In this document: piece after piece, positions 6,355 to 7,393 of the stretch
How positions within the stretch are numbered: position 1 is the first letter of the stretch
How the letters are laid out: every line of letters begins with the position of its first letter
Assembly (NCBI GenBank): GCA_945957495.1
Contig: CAMFLG010000149.1
Span: 1-7,393 of the forward strand
Direction of reading: 5' to 3'
Source: an uncultured Pseudorhodobacter sp.
Lineage (GTDB): Bacteria > Pseudomonadota > Alphaproteobacteria > Rhodobacterales > Rhodobacteraceae
Length of the DNA stretch: 7,393 nucleotides
Made by a program: the position numbers and the translations under genes
The notes under the pieces: model-generated
What the model saw: only the letters and a program-made list of their open reading frames with translations
Told to the model about the DNA's origin: nothing
The model's database searches: none

Positions 6355-6603
6355 TCAGTGATGCCCGTGACCATGGCCATGGTCCGCGCCATGATCCTCA
6401 GTCACCGTCAACTCCACCCCGCCATTGCCCAGAAGCACGGCGTAAACCCCGAACACCACGACGCCGATGAAACCGGCCGCCGACATTTCCGCCCCGCCCA
6501 GCCAACGCGCCAGAAAGGCCGCGATCAGCCCGGCGGCAACCGCCAGCAACCAACCGCCCGCCCAAGGGCCGTCAACCGCGCCGTGATCATGCGAATGGTC
6601 CAT
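6355..6603 (-). CDS. Small two-helix membrane protein with His-rich termini
   Basis: An 82-residue product with no family that I recognise. The N-terminus is MDHSHDHG (H3, H5, H7) and the C-terminus is EDHGADHGHGHGHH (H71, H75, H77, H79, H81, H82). Between them lie two hydrophobic segments, about residues 16-34 and 41-59, separated by a short GGAEM turn. With two membrane spans both His-rich ends face the same side, so together they could bind a divalent metal. The start is one of two consecutive ATGs just after nuoE; the second is preferred because AGGG lies 5 nt before it. A TTG in frame upstream is less likely. The gene starts 8 nt after nuoE and ends 7 nt before the DUF5337-like gene, so co-translation with complex I subunits is likely. 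It is probably one of the URFs of Rhodobacter/Paracoccus-type nuo operons; its role is unknown. Confidence 0.85.
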   Translation of the reverse strand: MDHSHDHGAVDGPWAGGWLLAVAAGLIAAFLARWLGGAEMSAAGFIGVVVFGVYAVLLGNGGVELTVTEDHGADHGHGHGHH

Positions 6604-6611
6604 CATGGCCC

Positions 6612-7393
6612 TCAATAATCATTGGTCTTGGCGCGGCGGCGGAATTCTTCCATCCCGACCTCGCCAATCAGTTTCGCCTGCGCCACCCACTTGTCGCGCG
6701 TGACCCGACCTTTGAAGCCCTTCAGGTTGCCGTCCATCCATTCCACTTCCGCAGCACCCCAGGCGGCGATCTGGTCAAAGTGGAAGATGCCCAGTTCGTG
6801 GCAGATCTTCTCGATCGCAGGTCCGATGCCTTCGATCTGTTTCAGATCATCGGCAACACCACCGCGCGCAGCAGCCAGACCAACCGGCTTGCCGGTAACG
6901 GCAGCGGCGGCAACAGGCGCTTCAACCGCCTCTTTGCCCGCTGCCCGCGCCGCACGCGCCTCACGCCGTGCCTTGCGGGCCGCAAGGCGCGCGGCCTTTT
7001 CCTCAGGCGTTTCGCCAGCAACAGCCTCGCCATCCTCATCGGCGTCGTCATGCGCCACAGCCTGCGCGGTCATGGCCTTGCCCAGCCACGGCGTCGTCAA
7101 CGGCACTTCCGTGCCGTCGATCCGCTTGACCGTATCGCCGATATCCACTGCCAGTTGCGCGCTGGCATTATAGGGTTTTCGCCCAGCCGCGTGGTCTTGC
7201 AAAGAGGTCAGGCCCGACAGCGGTTCTGCCGCATAGCGGCCATTCTGCGGCCCCGGCACCGGCACTTCGCCGTTCGAGAATCGACCGATCAACTCGCGCA
7301 GTTTCGCCGCCGTCAGATCCTCGTAATAATCCTTGCCAATCTGGGCCATCGGCGCATTGGCGCAGGCGCCCATGCATTCAACCTCTTCCCAGG
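6612..7393 (-). CDS. nuoE: NADH-quinone oxidoreductase subunit E (NuoE), C-terminal part, with HhH-like extension
   Basis: The 5' end lies outside the window; about 259 codons remain. The first visible residues, WEEVECMGACANAPMAQI, match the family motif carrying the second cysteine pair (C-x3-C) of the N1a [2Fe-2S] cluster; the first pair would be upstream. NuoE (mitochondrial NDUFV2, 24 kDa; Nqo2) pairs with NuoF at the NADH-oxidising tip. The thioredoxin-like core ends roughly 55-60 residues after the CMGAC motif. It is followed by a spacer, a low-complexity Ala/Arg/Glu linker (EEKAARLAARKARREARAAR region, about 6900-7010) and a compact C-terminal domain (about 6624-6854). That domain contains DDLKQIEGIGPAIEKICHELG, FDQIAAWG and FKGRVTRDKWVAQAKLIGE stretches, which look like a helix-hairpin-helix module. 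Such tails are typical of Rhodobacterales NuoE as I recall, and E. coli NuoE lacks them. The stop is 8 nt before the next start. Confidence 0.96.
   Translation of the reverse strand, partial: WEEVECMGACANAPMAQIGKDYYEDLTAAKLRELIGRFSNGEVPVPGPQNGRYAAEPLSGLTSLQDHAAGRKPYNASAQLAVDIGDTVKRIDGTEVPLTTPWLGKAMTAQAVAHDDADEDGEAVAGETPEEKAARLAARKARREARAARAAGKEAVEAPVAAAAVTGKPVGLAAARGGVADDLKQIEGIGPAIEKICHELGIFHFDQIAAWGAAEVEWMDGNLKGFKGRVTRDKWVAQAKLIGEVGMEEFRRRAKTNDY

Noticed and set aside
4890..6470. Long plus-strand open frame of 526 codons antisense to nuoF
   Set aside because: It is opposite nuoF, which has all its cofactor motifs. Composition is biased to Arg, His and Gln, with no family features.
1..7393. 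tRNA, rRNA, CRISPR array, insertion sequence or prophage feature
   Set aside because: No cloverleaf-like segment, regularly spaced repeat array, transposase motif or terminal inverted repeat was seen, and the window is filled by one collinear operon.

Overview
The window is an internal piece of a proton-pumping NADH:quinone oxidoreductase (complex I, nuo) operon. Every supported gene is on the minus strand, so transcription runs from position 7393 towards 1: nuoE (5' end missing), a His-rich two-helix membrane protein, a DUF5337-like membrane protein, nuoF, a small lipoprotein, a DUF5333-like secreted protein, a DUF3291-family protein, nuoG, a second probable lipoprotein, nuoH, and the start codon of the next gene (probably nuoI) at the window edge. 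The DNA is GC-rich. The order E-F-G-H with small unidentified reading frames (URFs) between them, NuoG without the extra N7 cluster cysteines, and a long helix-hairpin-helix-like tail on NuoE all point to an alphaproteobacterium of the Rhodobacter/Paracoccus group (Rhodobacterales). The species cannot be read from this.

Layout in transcription order. Positions 7393-6612 hold the C-terminal part of NuoE: the second pair of [2Fe-2S] cysteines, then a low-complexity linker and a fused HhH-like domain. Positions 6603-6126 hold two small two-helix membrane proteins. Positions 6113-4818 hold NuoF (FMN, NADH, cluster N3). Positions 4813-3499 hold three non-nuo genes: a lipoprotein, a secreted protein and a cytosolic ABM-fold protein. 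Positions 3494-1473 hold NuoG (clusters N1b, N5, N4). Positions 1468-1058 hold a second exported protein, and 1043-6 hold NuoH, the membrane subunit at the quinone site.

The genes are packed with gaps of 2-14 nt or short ATGA overlaps. The one exception is a 101-nt gap (4410-4510) upstream of the DUF5333-like gene, which contains imperfect direct repeats. No terminator or convincing promoter was seen, so the window looks like one polycistronic unit continuing on both sides. NuoE, F and G form the NADH-oxidising arm, passing electrons from FMN through iron-sulfur clusters towards the quinone site that NuoH helps form. The six interspersed small genes are not core subunits. Two are predicted integral membrane proteins, three are predicted exported proteins and one is cytosolic. 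Their co-transcription and tight coupling suggest assembly factors, stabilising factors or lineage-specific accessory subunits, but nothing in the sequence proves it.

The points most worth following up are the HhH fusion on NuoE, the His-rich membrane protein, the DUF3291 protein inside a quinone-enzyme operon, the group of exported URFs, a recurrent GAG-stop-4 nt-start junction used three times, and the repeat-bearing gap.
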